Origin: Aedes albopictus
Taxonomy: Eukaryota > Arthropoda > Insecta > Diptera > Culicidae
DNA length: 64,000 nucleotides
Assembly: GCF_035046485.1 (NCBI RefSeq)
Contig: NC_085137.1
Coordinates: 45,935,155 to 45,999,154 of the forward strand
Direction of reading: 5' to 3'
Shown here piece after piece: positions 1 to 11,200 of the stretch. Numbering within the stretch: position 1 is the first letter of the stretch; each line of letters opens with the position of its first letter. The notes under the pieces are model-generated. The model was not told the origin of the DNA, made no database searches, and worked only from the letters and a program-made list of their open reading frames with translations. Both the position numbers and the translations under genes were made by a program.

Positions 1-2229
1 GTGTACTGGAAAGGCTATATGTTCACTCCAAAAATGACTTTTTGATAGGAGGCCCGGAGATTCGAGTCACATATACCAATCAACTCAGCTCGACGAATTG
101 AGGTGATGTCTGTGTGTGTGTATGTATGTGTGTGTGTATGTGTACAAACGAACTCACGTCACTTTTCGGCAGTAAATCTCAACCGATTTTAATGACCGAT
201 GGTTCATTCGACGCGGAATCTGGTCCCATTGTTTGCTATTAAAAATGGTTCGGATCGGTCCAGCCGTTCTGGAATTATGGCCATTTAGGCGTTCCGGATC
301 GGTACCCCCAGGAAGGGGCTAGATATGAAAATGCAACAAACCCACGCATGCGACACATCAAACCACGGAATTTTCGATAATATGATGAACGGTAAGCAAG
401 AAAATAGTCTCAGACCATATCTGAACCGGTAATGTTCCGGAACCGGTTCCGAAGGTCCCACCAGAAGTGGCCAAATATAAAAGTGAACCAAACCCATACA
501 TGCGACTCATCAAATCGCAGCTTTTTCAATAACCTGATGAACGGTTAACATGAAAATAGTCTCAGATCATATCTGAACCGATAGTGTTCCTGAACCGGTT
601 CCGGGCGACCCGCCGGAAGTGGACAAATATAAAAAGGAAACAAACCCACGCGCCCTTTGCGATAACCTGATGAACGGTTAGCAAGAAAATGGTCTCAGAT
701 CACATAAGAAACTACCGGTGTTTCAAAACCGGTTCCGAAGGTCCCGACGGAAGTGGCCAAATATAACAGTAAAGCAAGCCCAGGCATGCGACACATCAAG
801 CCGCGGCTTTTTCAATAACATGATGAATGATAAGCAAGAAAATAATCTCAGACAACCTAAGATTCTACCGGTAGTGTTCCGGAACCGGTTCCGTATGTCC
901 CGCCAGATGTGGCCAAATGAAAAAGTGAACCGAATCCATGCATGCGACACTTCAAATCGCGGCTCCTTAGGCGACCTGATGAATGGTTAGTAAAAAATAG
1001 TTTTTGACCGTATTTGAGACAACCGGTGGTGTTCCGGAACCGGTTCCGGGTTCCCTCCGGAAGTGGCAAAATATTATTTTTTTTGTCTTTATTAACGAGA
1101 TTTTTAAATCGAAGCTAGTTCATTTCGGGACCCTTCCCTTCCGAAGGAAGAACCTATGTTTTGTGAATATGTCGGGAGTGAGATTCGATCCCAGGCCCTT
1201 GGCGTGATAGTTTTGTGTTCTAACCATCAAACCAGGCCCGCTCCACCGTCAAATATTTAAGTGAACCAAACACATGCATGCGACACATCAAATCGCGGCT
1301 CCGTAGGTAACCTGATGAACGGTTAGCAAGAAAATAGTTTCAGACCATATTTGGGACAACCGATGATGTTCCGATACCGGTTCCGAGTGTTCCGCTGGAA
1401 GTGGCCAAATATAAAAGCGAACCAAACCCATTCATGCGACACGTCAAATCGCGGATTTTCCGATAACCTCATGAACAGTAAGCAAGAAAATAGTCTCACA
1501 CCACATAAGAAACTACCGGTAGTATTCCAAAACAAGCGTTGGGTGCTTCGTCGGAATTCAAAAGTGAGACAAATTAAAGCAAGCGATAGATATCTTGACA
1601 AAACTAAGACGATCTCATCCAATCACACCATTTCAGATTCCTGAGGTGTAATAATGCAGAAGGATGGGTCAACGTTGTATGGGAAAATTAAAATTTAATC
1701 GTAATAACTCCGAACAAACTTTTTCATTTCTCTTTCGCGTCTAAAATGACTGCGTAAAATTTTTGTGCGACTGGTTGCTCCCTCACGCACTGTAATGTGG
1801 TTGAAAGTTTAATGGGATTCAATATGAAAAATTTCAGTTACTTGCATGTTTTTGTCAAATTTTACATGCATCTTGTAGCCAATGATAATAAAATATAGCG
1901 TGTGTAGAAAATACTTTGTCGAAAATCGTTAAGGTATCTGTGTTTGTGAAAAAGTTGTATCGTCTTGGTGTTGATCGGCCTCCAGTGATAGTGAAGGAGG
2001 TCAAGCTGTCAACTGAGAGGTCTGATATTTTTCAGCTCTGCCTATACGTTGAACATAACGTCGGAATATGTGCTATCAATAAGTTTAAAGTCAATTCAAT
2101 GATGGCTCTGATAAAATTCTAAGTAAAGTTTTCTCATTATTCAGGAACATTTCAGCTCACGTCAACGGAAACCTCATGAGTACACATTCGACGAGAAAGG
2201 CACTATCACCACTAGGTGGATCAATCCGG
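1..2229 (-). mobile_element. Helentron-like element (HLE) copy 1, reverse orientation, right end cut by window edge
   Basis: Read on the minus strand, 2229 back to 1 matches the family's left end (CCGGATTGATCCACCTAGTG, then the sub-terminal TGCCTTTCTCGT at about 2190-2205) and its right end (the ATATAGCCTTTCC block at 8-20, where the terminal hairpin is truncated by the window start). The interior has about 150-bp tandem repeats (roughly 330-1600) and a CA/GT microsatellite (110-142). Beyond 2229 is a T-run, so the element is flanked by A on its own strand, as in the other copies. A SINE is inserted at 1076-1250. No convincing protein is encoded; the apparent frames are translations of the tandem repeats. 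Confidence 0.7.
1076..1250 (-). mobile_element. tRNA-derived SINE, family with A-rich/AAAT tail (copy 1)
   Basis: On the minus strand this begins with a tRNA-like head (GGTTTGATGGTTAGAACAC with a B-box-like GGGATCGAATC) and ends in an AT-rich tail. It is flanked by AAATATT at 1069-1075 and 1251-1257, a plausible 7-bp target duplication, and interrupts a tandem-repeat unit of HLE copy 1. It matches the better preserved copy at 43656-43850. Confidence 0.7.
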
Positions 2230-2826
2230 TTTTTTTTTATTTTTTTTTTCTTTAATGAAGTCGTTTTAGCCATATCACTAGATGATTTATTCCATAATAC
2301 CGAATTACACTAGTCTAGCAAGTGTTGTACTTTTTAAACGTTGCGTATTATGTGCTAAAAAGGTGGTAGCATTCGCTGTTGAAATCCCCACTCAATTGCT
2401 GCCGGACGATGTAATGGTGATTGGATGCTCGCGACCGCGAGTATGACAATTGATTCTATATTTCGGAGAAAATATTTGTGTGCTGTGAAATCAACGGAGA
2501 CGAAAGGACGAGCTGAAAAATCTCCAGGATCTGAGGAAACCATCTTTTCCAACTCAATGACACAACTTGGTGAGCTTGTTCCATGTTTTATATGTGTTTC
2601 ATTATATTTTACCTATATTATTTTGCACGCTGTCATAACTATATAACTTATACAACTCGGAGCGTTTGGTACGGTATGTCCACGCATCCTTCCTCCCCTG
2701 TAGATTCTAGAAGTATTTCGATGTTTACAAATCCTTACGTGATATCGAAACATTTCAAAGAATCATCTTTACGGTAAACACAACGTAGTAGGCCTGACCG
2801 CTTTGATGATTGTGTCATATCTATGA

Positions 2827-3388
2827 CAGGGAATGAAATTATCGATCACGATCGCGATAGTAGAAAACTCTCCCACACGCATTATCGGCGAAAAAAGACG
2901 TGCGATAAATTCAGACCCGGGTTTCTCCCGAGAATGTGTTTTCGCTCGTTCAGCAGCGCCGAAAATCGATTATCAACAGTAATGAAAAGTTGACTGGTTT
3001 GCTTTCTGCTCTTTGTTCGCCTTTCCGTAGTCCCGTCGTCACCGGCTGTAGCTTTTATGTATAAAATTTCTGTCCTCTCTCGAGCAGCTTGTGTGGTCGA
3101 GTGGTTATGGTGCGCGCTCATACACATTTTTGTGGAGGGTCTAGGTTCGAATCCCGTTTGCGGCAAATTTTTATTATTTGCCTTCTGATAATTATCGCGA
3201 TAACTTTGCAGGCGATAAAGTTAGATAGCGAAAATGAAAAGAGCGATTTCCAGTTTTCGGCTATCTTTGATCGGGGACAAACAGCAACGACCGATAAACA
3301 TTTCTCACAGGAAAAGTAAACACAGAAAAAATCGGTTGCTCGAAAAACGCCGTTTTTCGTCTCAATTTGCTGATAATTTCATTCCCTG
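2827..3388. mobile_element. hAT-type non-autonomous transposon (MITE), 562 bp, with internal tRNA-like sequence
   Basis: Termini are CAGGGAATGAAATTATC at the left and its inverse at the right, flanked by a perfect 8-bp target duplication ATCTATGA (2819-2826 and 3389-3396). CAGGG ends with 8-bp duplications are the hAT hallmark. The interior has no transposase but contains the tRNA-like segment at 3084-3167. The reconstructed empty target is itself an imperfect hairpin (TGATGATTGTG ... CACAATCATCA), so the element landed in the loop of an older palindrome. Confidence 0.8.
3084..3167 (+). other. tRNA-like (tRNA-Ser-like) segment inside the hAT MITE
   Basis: Shows an A-box-like TGGTCGAGTGGTTATGG and a canonical B box GGTTCGAATCC spaced as in a tRNA. 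The acceptor and T stems do not pair well, so this is a tRNA-derived relic rather than a working tRNA gene. It may still provide an internal Pol III promoter. Confidence 0.5.
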
Positions 3389-3491
3389 ATCTATGATAAG
3401 CCACAATCATCAATATTGACAAGAAAAATAATTGGGCGTAATCTAACCCGATTGTTTTCCAGGATGCTTTCTCGTACTGGCTACGTTTGTG

Positions 3492-3516
3492 TTAGATTAG
3501 ATTAGATTAGATTAGA
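3492..3516. repeat. (TTAGA)5 microsatellite
   Basis: Five perfect copies of TTAGA. It is not the insect telomere unit TTAGG. The surrounding 3397-3706 is AT-rich DNA with no gene visible. Confidence 0.85.
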
Positions 3517-3706
3517 CTAGGGAAAGTTTTTCTCTTCTTGCCAGTTAACAGTCGTTTTTTCCAATAGAAATATGACAAAATCTTTCTTTTTTACCCTGTT
3601 ACATCGTATTCTAAGAGTTCCGGAAGAAAATATTGATAAAAAGTACAATTTTCTTACATTATTTTCGGTTGCAAAAAATGCAAGAAAACAGAGTCATGAA
3701 AAATAG

Positions 3707-4416
3707 TGTGGGTAAAATGAACAATCGATGGGGGTAAAATGAACATGTCTTCAAAAACTAGCTTAGATGTTTAATTTCGATATATTCAAGTATAGGGCAA
3801 CAAATTCAATGAAAAATTTATATGCTACACTTTTAAAATTTTTGATATAAAATTTGGAATGTGCTGAAATCATTATTTGTAAAAAATGTACTAAAATAAG
3901 CGGCTTTTAGGGTAAAAATCTTATTTTATAAGTGTTAAATATTTTTTCTTAATGTTTTGCTCTAGTTGTGTCATAATATGTATTCTTGATTCTAATATAC
4001 GGAGATTGTACAAAATTTTATAAAAAATGGATAAAGTTTGTACCAGCTGTTCATTTTACCCCCAAGTCGTGCGGGTTTGAAAGTTGTTTCTAAAATTGAA
4101 TTGAAAGCATAACCTAATTATTTTTTTCAGCTGAATATTGTCTTTTGGGAGGACATTATTGGAATATGACATTACACATGTCACACTCTGTGAAAAATAT
4201 ACAAATGGACCTTAATTCAGATAAATTCAATTTTACATCAGAGCATATTTTTCACGTGGTTTTGAACTTTTCGTTATAATTAAGTGGTTTATTTAATTTT
4301 GAGGTTCAAAATCTGCAGAATTATAATGATTTACGCTATCACACAGAATCCAATCGTTAAAAGATGCAGAAATACGCCAATTGCTGTAAAACAGCACCCT
4401 GTTCATTTTACCCACA
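3707..4416. mobile_element. MITE-like element with nested inverted repeats
   Basis: A 17-bp perfect inverted pair TGTGGGTAAAATGAACA (3707-3723) and its complement (4400-4416) bracket 710 bp. A second inner pair of nearly the same sequence (GGGGGTAAAATGAACAT near 3730 and its inverse near 4047) lies inside it. No target duplication is evident and the interior is AT-rich and non-coding. Confidence 0.45.
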
Positions 4417-4480
4417 ATTCCCCTAGATCAAATTTTGGTCATCTCAGACCTCCGTTCTCCCTCATAGACTATCATGAATA

Positions 4481-4662
4481 CAACTTGGTAATTTTCGGCT
4501 TTCAGTCACAGAGAAGCGATGATTATTTTAGATCATTGCCAACGTTTCGATCCTATGGTTGGGATCTTCATTAGGGGGAAGATCTCAACCACAGGATCGA
4601 AACGTTGATTTAAAATAATCAACGCTTTTCTGTGACTGAAAGCCGAAAATATCAAGTTTTAA
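4481..4662. mobile_element. Foldback MITE (hairpin with arms of about 85 bp)
   Basis: The sequence from about 4481 (AATTTTCGGCTTTCAGTCAC...) is repeated inverted from about 4578 to 4662 with only a few mismatches and a loop of under 10 bp. The arms include ACGTTTCGATCCT. Transcribed RNA would fold into a long hairpin. Confidence 0.65.
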
Positions 4663-4879
4663 GTAAACCCAGTCATACTCCGTAGAACAATTTTTAAATT
4701 TGAATGTCCTGACCACCAACCCCCCTTTGGCCCAAAAAGTCTACTGCAACTTAAGAACTCCTTCGAGAATTCTTCCAAAGATTCATTTCCAAATTAAGTT
4801 CAAGGATTCTTCAAGAAACCCATACGATGATTTCATCAGAAACTCGCCCAAAAATTTCTTCATCGATAAACTAAAACCT

Positions 4880-5680
4880 CAATTTATGCACATGGCGGGG
4901 GGTGCATAAATTAAAAATGTGCATAAATTAGAAAAGGCAGAAAATGAGGGAAATTTGTGCATAAATTAAGATTGAGCTTTAATGAAGGAATCTAGTTCGT
5001 GAGAACAGGTCTTGCTCCTGGGCATTTGAGGTGGGACTAAGGGAGTTTCCATAAAGTTCACAGAGAGCCTAGAAAAGGGGGTTCCAAGGGGCTTCAGGGG
5101 CGTTTCAGGGGATTGTTTCAGGGGATTTGGGGTGCCTGCCAAGGGCGTTCTGTCAGGTTTCATGGGATTACGGGAAATTCAGGGACATTTCAATAGAATT
5201 TAGGGGGTTTCAGGGACGTTTCAAGGTGCTTTAAGGGCAATACAGGGGATCTCAGGAGCCTTTAACCTTTTAAGACGAGCACCATCAAGCAACCGAGACT
5301 GCACCGCGCTCGCACTGTATACGACGAGCGAGGTTTTTTGGTAGAGTTGTACAACAGTTCGTGTTCTGAAGGATTTTTACAACAGTTCGTGTTCTGAAGG
5401 ATTAAACAAGGGGTTTTAGGGGCGTTTCACGGCATTTCAGAGTAATTTAAGAGAATTTCAGATGGTTTCGGAGCATTTTAAGGACGTTCCTAGAGATTTA
5501 GGAGCGCATGATAGCATTTCAGGGGCGTTTCGCGGTATTTCAGGTCAGGATCACATCAGGGGGTTTCAAGAACATATTTAAATCAAATATGTAGCATATC
5601 AGGGGCATTTAAAAGGACTTTGGGATGGGGTCCCTGAAAATCCTCTGCAGCTTCCTGAAACGCCTCAAAGCACTACTAAG
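4880..5680. repeat. TTTCAGGGG-type minisatellite block with conserved head sequence
   Basis: A head (about 4880-5060: GTGCATAAATTA motifs, then AACAGGTCTTGCTCCTGGGC) leads into degenerate GGGGTTTCAGGGG repeats in G-rich polarity up to about 5600; the last 60 bp switch to CCTGAAACGCC polarity. The same head occurs at 45403-45560 and, reversed, near 20150-20245. A 26-bp direct repeat (ACAGTTCGTGTTCTGAAGGA) is tandemly duplicated near 5350-5400. No gene is seen. Confidence 0.6.
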
Positions 5681-5891
5681 CAAAAATCGTTGAAGTTAAA
5701 ATAACTGTACCTTTATTATAACAACCGAAACATATTAGGATATCTCTTTACGCACCAGATCAAAGTGCGCCATCATAAGCACAGTCATAATGCACCGAAG
5801 AATGCTTTATCTGTAATTGTGAAATAATATGCTTCATATGCATAGAAATCACACACACATTTGCTCGCATCCTCCCTGTGACGAAGAAAAA

Positions 5892-6068
<177 letters not shown>

Positions 6069-6584
6069 TTTTTTTTATTTCATCGATGGAAGAAATTAGG
6101 GTGTGAATTGGTGGTCAGATCATTTAGCAAATCGTACGAATCGAATTGAGGGATGATAAAAAAAAACCTTTCGCAAACGGTTTGATGCGGTTTTCTTCAG
6201 CCTATTGGAATGAGTGGAGTGAAATTTATTCAATTTCCAGTGCTATAGAGCTTAGTTGTTGATAGTTTACATCTATTGTATCATTGGCGAGGGTAAGTTG
6301 AAATATCCGTAATATTGATTTTTTTCCGTCTGATATGACGGGAATTAGCGCATATAACGAAGTAGGTTTTACCCTATGCTCAGATAAGGTGATGCGTTGC
6401 TGATTTTTCTGGCACTGGAGCACTCGTTATATCTTCTACACTTCGGCATCGAAATTATAGGAACTCCTCCATATGCAAAATTATTTTGAATTGAATATAT
6501 TTTCAAAGTAATTTCAAAGAGATAGAAATAAAACAGGCGTAAAAAAAAGATAAGCGTCCACAATTATGCATTTCATTTCCTACT

Positions 6585-6905
6585 TGAAACTTGCGAAGGA
6601 GGCTCGCATAAATACAATAGTAGATGTCTTCAACGAGTTTCACAATAAGTTTTATTTCACAGTTGAACGAGAAGATAACGATAAACTCAGTTCATGGATA
6701 TGACTCTACAAAGGACAAACGGTAAGATCATAAAGACATGGATACCCGAACTCTTAGCGATCAAACTAATAGATGCCACTGTAAGACCAAAAACAATAAC
6801 AACAGTCAAACAAATTCTACTAAAGAACCATTACCCAAAATGGTTTATCACAAAATTGCTGAAAAGCAGGACCCATCAACACTACAACACCATGCAGTGA
6901 GAGGA
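6585..6905 (+). pseudogene. Penelope-like element reverse transcriptase fragment (decayed)
   Basis: One frame reads ...VDVFNEFHNKFYFTVERED just before 6690. A neighbouring frame continues LDMTLQRTNGKIIKTW-like residues and then KQILLKNHYPKWFITKLL (about 6800-6870). This order (F-x-VE segment, DMTLQR..GKIIKTW, then a basic LLKNHYP helix) resembles the C-terminal part of Penelope-like RTs, before the GIY-YIG domain. Several frameshifts and the absence of the rest of the element show it is a dead fragment. The assignment is from motif memory. Confidence 0.55.
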
Positions 6906-6961
6906 AACCGGAAGAAAGGAAACGAAGTTCGTGTCTGTACCCTACATACCATGCCTCATTG

Positions 6962-7428
6962 AAAAACTTTCAAAAATTCTAGGATGCGAAGAACGCAGCA
7001 CGGACGGTAATGCTGCAGCAGAGAACCCGGCAGAACGTGGAATGTTACAAACAGAAGCGGAAGCAGCAGACCCGCCTCTTGACGTGCAGAGGGCGTAGGT
7101 ACGGGAGACCACGACAACGGAGGGAGTTACTATAGACCAAAATAAGCCAACTCGCATGCTGAGGGATGTTTAGGATGTCATTCACCAGCTCAAAACCTAC
7201 AAAGCAGCTGGTAAGAATGGTATAGCAGCTGAAATCATCAAGATGGACCCAGAAAAGTTGGCCATCTGTCTGCACCGGTTGATAATCAGGATCTGGGAAA
7301 CCGAAGACCTACCGGAGGAATGGAAGGAAGGGGTAATCTGCCTCATTCACAAGAGAGGCGACCGTTTGGAATGTGAGAACTTAAGAGCGATCACTATTTT
7401 AAATACTGTCTTTCCCTCCCTCGATGAC
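6962..7428 (+). pseudogene. Non-LTR retrotransposon fragment (linker and N-terminal RT)
   Basis: The frame near 6980 reads NAARTVMLQQRTRQNVECYK, a basic linker typical of the region between endonuclease and RT. After frameshifts, 7160-7428 reads QLKTYKAAGKNGIAAEIIKM, then LPEEWKEGVICLIHKRGD and CENLRAITILNT, the RT motif 0-2 region of RTE/jockey-like elements. It stops abruptly near 7428 in unrelated DNA, so the fragment is truncated at both ends. Confidence 0.75.
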
Positions 7429-8014
7429 TGTAAGGACGTGGTATGCGCCGTTCTTGATTCAATAGAGTTTGGAATCCTCGATGGTTCACATTGAGAACGG
7501 TGTGAGCTACTCCCGAGCACGGTTTATTGGTTTGTTGTGCAATTTTGATTGTTCGGGCTAATCACGGAGTAGTAACTACGAATTGTACGGTCATCTATGC
7601 TCTACGGTCGGGCTTAAAAGCTCAATTTCAAATCGCCTTGCAAACTCGTTCTATTCTGTCTGAATGTATTATTTTTTTAAAGGTGCGATCTTTCCCGATT
7701 AGTTTAATAGTTATCATTTTAAAGCGGAATAGCTCCGTCACATATTTTCATTTGAAAAGAAGCAAAGTTGAGAGCGATCAATCGTCATTTTTGAATCAAT
7801 AAACCCTCTAAGATCAACAAGTGAATCATCTGTCATTCATGCTACAACTGGTTTTACAGCTAAATGATAACGATCCTGGTATCAAAAAAATCATCAATCA
7901 TAATACATGATTAACAATAAAATCCAAACAACATCACTTGAGAGGATTCAAAGCTGAGATGCTGAGAATGAGTTACCGCATACATTTGAATCCCCGTCGA
8001 CTTCGGTTTGAACA
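7429..8014. other. Upstream region of Idgf
   Basis: No gene is visible. 7420-7450 contains CCCTCGATGACTGTAAGGAC, which recurs inverted near 14013-14040, so part of it belongs to a dispersed repeat. The stretch next to the promoter (7800-8014) appears unique and may hold Idgf regulatory sequence, but I cannot identify binding sites. Confidence 0.5.
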
Positions 8015-8060
8015 TATAAATCGATCATCCCGCGCGAACGACGCCTTAGTTGATCTCAGT
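8015..8060 (+). promoter_or_regulatory. Candidate Idgf core promoter (TATA box and initiator)
   Basis: TATAAAT lies at 8015-8021. An initiator-like TTAGTT at 8046-8051 would place the start near A8048, about 33 bp downstream of the TATA box. A canonical arthropod initiator TCAGT at 8056-8060 is an alternative start. The resulting 5' UTR would be about 115-125 nt with no intron. Positions are inferred from motifs only. Confidence 0.55.
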
Positions 8061-8172
8061 TCTTCGAGCAGGACGCTCCGATTAAACTTAAACAGTGTGT
8101 ATAATCAGTATTCGTGTGTTGCGCAGTTGTTCCTCTTGATAGGAGGCGACCGACGGTTGATAAGCTTCAACG

Positions 8173-8290
8173 ATGTGGTTCTTCAAGGTGGGAGCCGTGT
8201 TGCTTCTGGCTGCATTAGCTGCAGCCCAAAACAGCACTACCGGTTCCAAGGTGCTGTGCTACTACGATGGACAGATGTCACTTCGCGAAG
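8173..8290 (+). CDS. Idgf: Idgf coding exon 1
   Basis: Encodes residues 1-39 (signal peptide and the first beta strand, KVLCYYDGQ) plus the first base of the Gly40 codon. It ends at the donor GTAAGC at 8291. The 286-bp intron that follows is ordinary intronic DNA with an acceptor TTTTAG ending at 8576; I see no repeat in it. Confidence 0.93.
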
Positions 8291-11200
8291 GTAAGCCCGA
8301 TGCCCCCGAAAGACAGGAAACTTCCAGATCCTCCACACCGGTTGGCCTTGATTCTTCTACTAAGCGGACGCTGTGATCACACAGCGGGACCGCAGTTGAT
8401 TAATTGATGTGGATGTGGACGAGCATCGCTTCAACTAATTGAATCAAGGTCTATCAAGTGGAGCCGGTAAACATTCGGTGCCTCCGCTTCTAGAATAAAT
8501 AAGATTATCAACCGAGGTTGACCTTTTCCAAGTGGAGTGTGCAATTCATTCAATTTTCGTAATCATTCTCTTTTAGGTCTGGGTAAAGTAACCGTACCGG
8601 ACATTGAGCTTGCCCTGCCATTCTGTACTCATCTGCTGTACGGTTTCGCCGGAATCAACCCGGAAACATATAAGCTGAAAGCCGTAGACGAGAGCCTTGA
8701 TTTGGACTCGGGCAAGGGTCAGTACCGATTGGCCACTACGTTGAAGCGCCGCTATCCCAACCTCAAGGTGTTGCTCAGTGTCGGCGGTTATAAAGATCTA
8801 GCTGAAGAAAAGCCGTTCGAAAAGTACTTGAGTATCCTGGAGTCCGCCGGATCCAGAACGGCATTCGTGAACTCGGTGTACTCAACCTTGAAGACATACG
8901 AATTTGATGGACTAGATTTGGCATGGCAGTTCCCTCAAACCAAACCGAAGCGTATCCGTGGCTGGACCGGCAAGGTGTGGCATGGATTCAAGAAACTTTT
9001 CACCGGAGACAGCGTGCTGGATCCCAAGGCCGAAGAGCACCGTGAAGAATTCACGGCTTTGGTGCGCGATTTGAAGAATGCTCTGGCACCGGAGAAGTTT
9101 ATGCTTGGATTGACAGTGCTGCCGCATGTAAACGAGAGCATCTTTATGGATGTGCCACTGTTGAAGGATAACTTGGACTATGTGAACTTGGCTTCGTTCG
9201 ATCAGCAGACACCGGAACGGAACCCGAAGGAAGGGGACTACACCGCTCCGATCTACGAGCCAAGTGAACGTGTGGAAGGAAACAATCTTGATGCTGAGGC
9301 GAGCTATTGGTAAGTGTCACGTTGCTGCGATGAACTGCAAATTTTGAATAGTATATGGTTAAGGGGCTATCAACGCCCAACCAACCCTCTCTCAACATAA
9401 CTATGTGGTCTATGGATAGATGTTTCAAGATATTTCAAGGACTTTTAGAAAATTCCAAGTTGCCCAAGATGCTTCTAACTTTTTTCAAGAAAATTGAAAT
9501 TGCATGGCATGTATCGTAGATTCGGGATAAATATTACTCTCAGAGTACTTTTTCAAAAGTCCTTCAAATTTTCTAAAACTACTGCGAACACATTACTTCA
9601 TCCCAACTACCCTTTTTCGAGTTTTTGTTTTTGAATAACAAAGTTAGGTTTTTTTTTCATGCGTCCTTTATAAAAGTTGGGTGAACAATATTGCAAAGCT
9701 CATATATAAGCGAAATTTTATTTGAATTGAATTGAAATGTGTCTGCTGAGTTGTTTTATTCATTGCAACCGGAAATTCTTCTAAATATTTTAAAGTTTTT
9801 TAACACAGTTCGGGAAGGAGTTTGAAGCGTAATTTAGAAGATTTTTGGGAAAACGCAAAAAGTAGAAGTGCTGTCATGATAAAAACAGGGCTGGTTACTC
9901 ATGGTTAAGAATTTTTTATACGAAGAAGATTCTTGCACTAAGGAGCCGTGGAATGATTAAAGCAAAAATTCCTTTAGGAATCCCTTTAAAATTCATTCCT
10001 GTCCGGGTATTTCTTTGAAAATTTCTCCAAGAATTTCATCAGAGTTTCTTTCAGGGAATCCTCCAGGAAGTTTCTTTGGGTCTTCTTCTGAAGATTTTCA
10101 AGAATTTTCTTGAAAGATTCTTTCGGAAACCAGTTCACGGGTTCCTTTGGAAATTCCTTCTGGGGTTTTGTCAGGGGTTGTTTTGGAATTTTCTTCAAAG
10201 ATTGCAACTGAATTTTGTGTATGACCCCCTTGTGCATCAATAAAATAAAATAAAATAAAAATAAAATAAGATTGCAACTGAATTTTGTGTATGTTTTTCT
10301 TAAAACATTTTTGAAGGAATTATTCCACGCTTGTCATCAGAATTTTCGGTAGCAGTTTTTCTTCGAAGTTTCCTTCAAATATTTCTTCTTAAATGCACAT
10401 CCAGGATATTTTTTTTGCGTGGATTAAGAAATACTGCTTCCTCTAGGATTTCTCTTCAATAGTTCAGAAGTTTTTCCAAAAACCATTTTCAAAAACAATT
10501 GTAGGCATTTCTCCAGAGGTTTCTTAAGGTACTTTCAATTTGTATACTTAGTGCTAACGTAAGAACAAACACGACAATGACGAATCTTATCTCGCGTCGC
10601 GTTGCGTGATTGTTACTTAAGGTATTGCTCCATATTTTCAGTGATTCTTTGAGGCATTTATTTAGAAATACCTCCAGCCAATTCTCAACAGATGCTAATG
10701 AAAATTCCTCTGGGAGTTTCTCCAGAAGAACATCCAGGTATTGCTTAGGATTTGTTCACAACTTGGGATTGCTTAGGATATATTCAGACCTTTTTGCAGA
10801 TCAATTTTTGCAGACACTTTAAAGGTTCCATCAGAAATTCCTTCAAGGATTTCTGCAGGAAACCCTCCAAATATTTCTCAAGCCATTTTTCATTGCAATT
10901 ACCTTCAGACTTCCTGAAGTTTCACATGAATATTTTATACGATTTGAGGACATACATAGTTTCTTCAAGTATTCATTCATTCATCCCGAAATTCCTCCAG
11001 AAATTGCTTCAGGAATATTTGTCTTGAAATCCATCCGGAAAAATTTTGTCAAGGAATCTTCGAAGGTATCAACAGCAGTTTTTATTAAGAGACCCCATTG
11101 AACAATCGTCTAGGTATTTTTTTTAGAAATTCGTTCAGGGTCTCTTTCAAGATTTTTGCCAGTTATTTTTTGAGAAACTTCTGAAAGAGCTTCTGAAAAA

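Noticed and set aside
330..560. Hammerhead-ribozyme-like core (CTGATGA ... AAGAAA) in each HLE repeat unit, read opposite to the element
   Set aside because: The 11 nt between the two core boxes cannot form stem II, and I find no complementary stem I strands beside the would-be cleavage site. A covariance-model search could overturn this.
718..1644. Apparent protein family (RFRxSRRKWPN, SHAWVWFTFIFGHFRRDTRNRF) recurring on both strands
   Set aside because: These strings are translations of the 152-bp HLE tandem repeat and its complement. Recurrence reflects DNA repetition, not coding selection.
3084..3167. Functional tRNA-Ser gene
   Set aside because: A and B boxes are good, but acceptor and T stems do not pair and it lies inside a MITE.
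3492..3516. Possible interstitial telomere repeat
   Set aside because: The unit is TTAGA, not TTAGG, and Diptera lack TTAGG telomeres.
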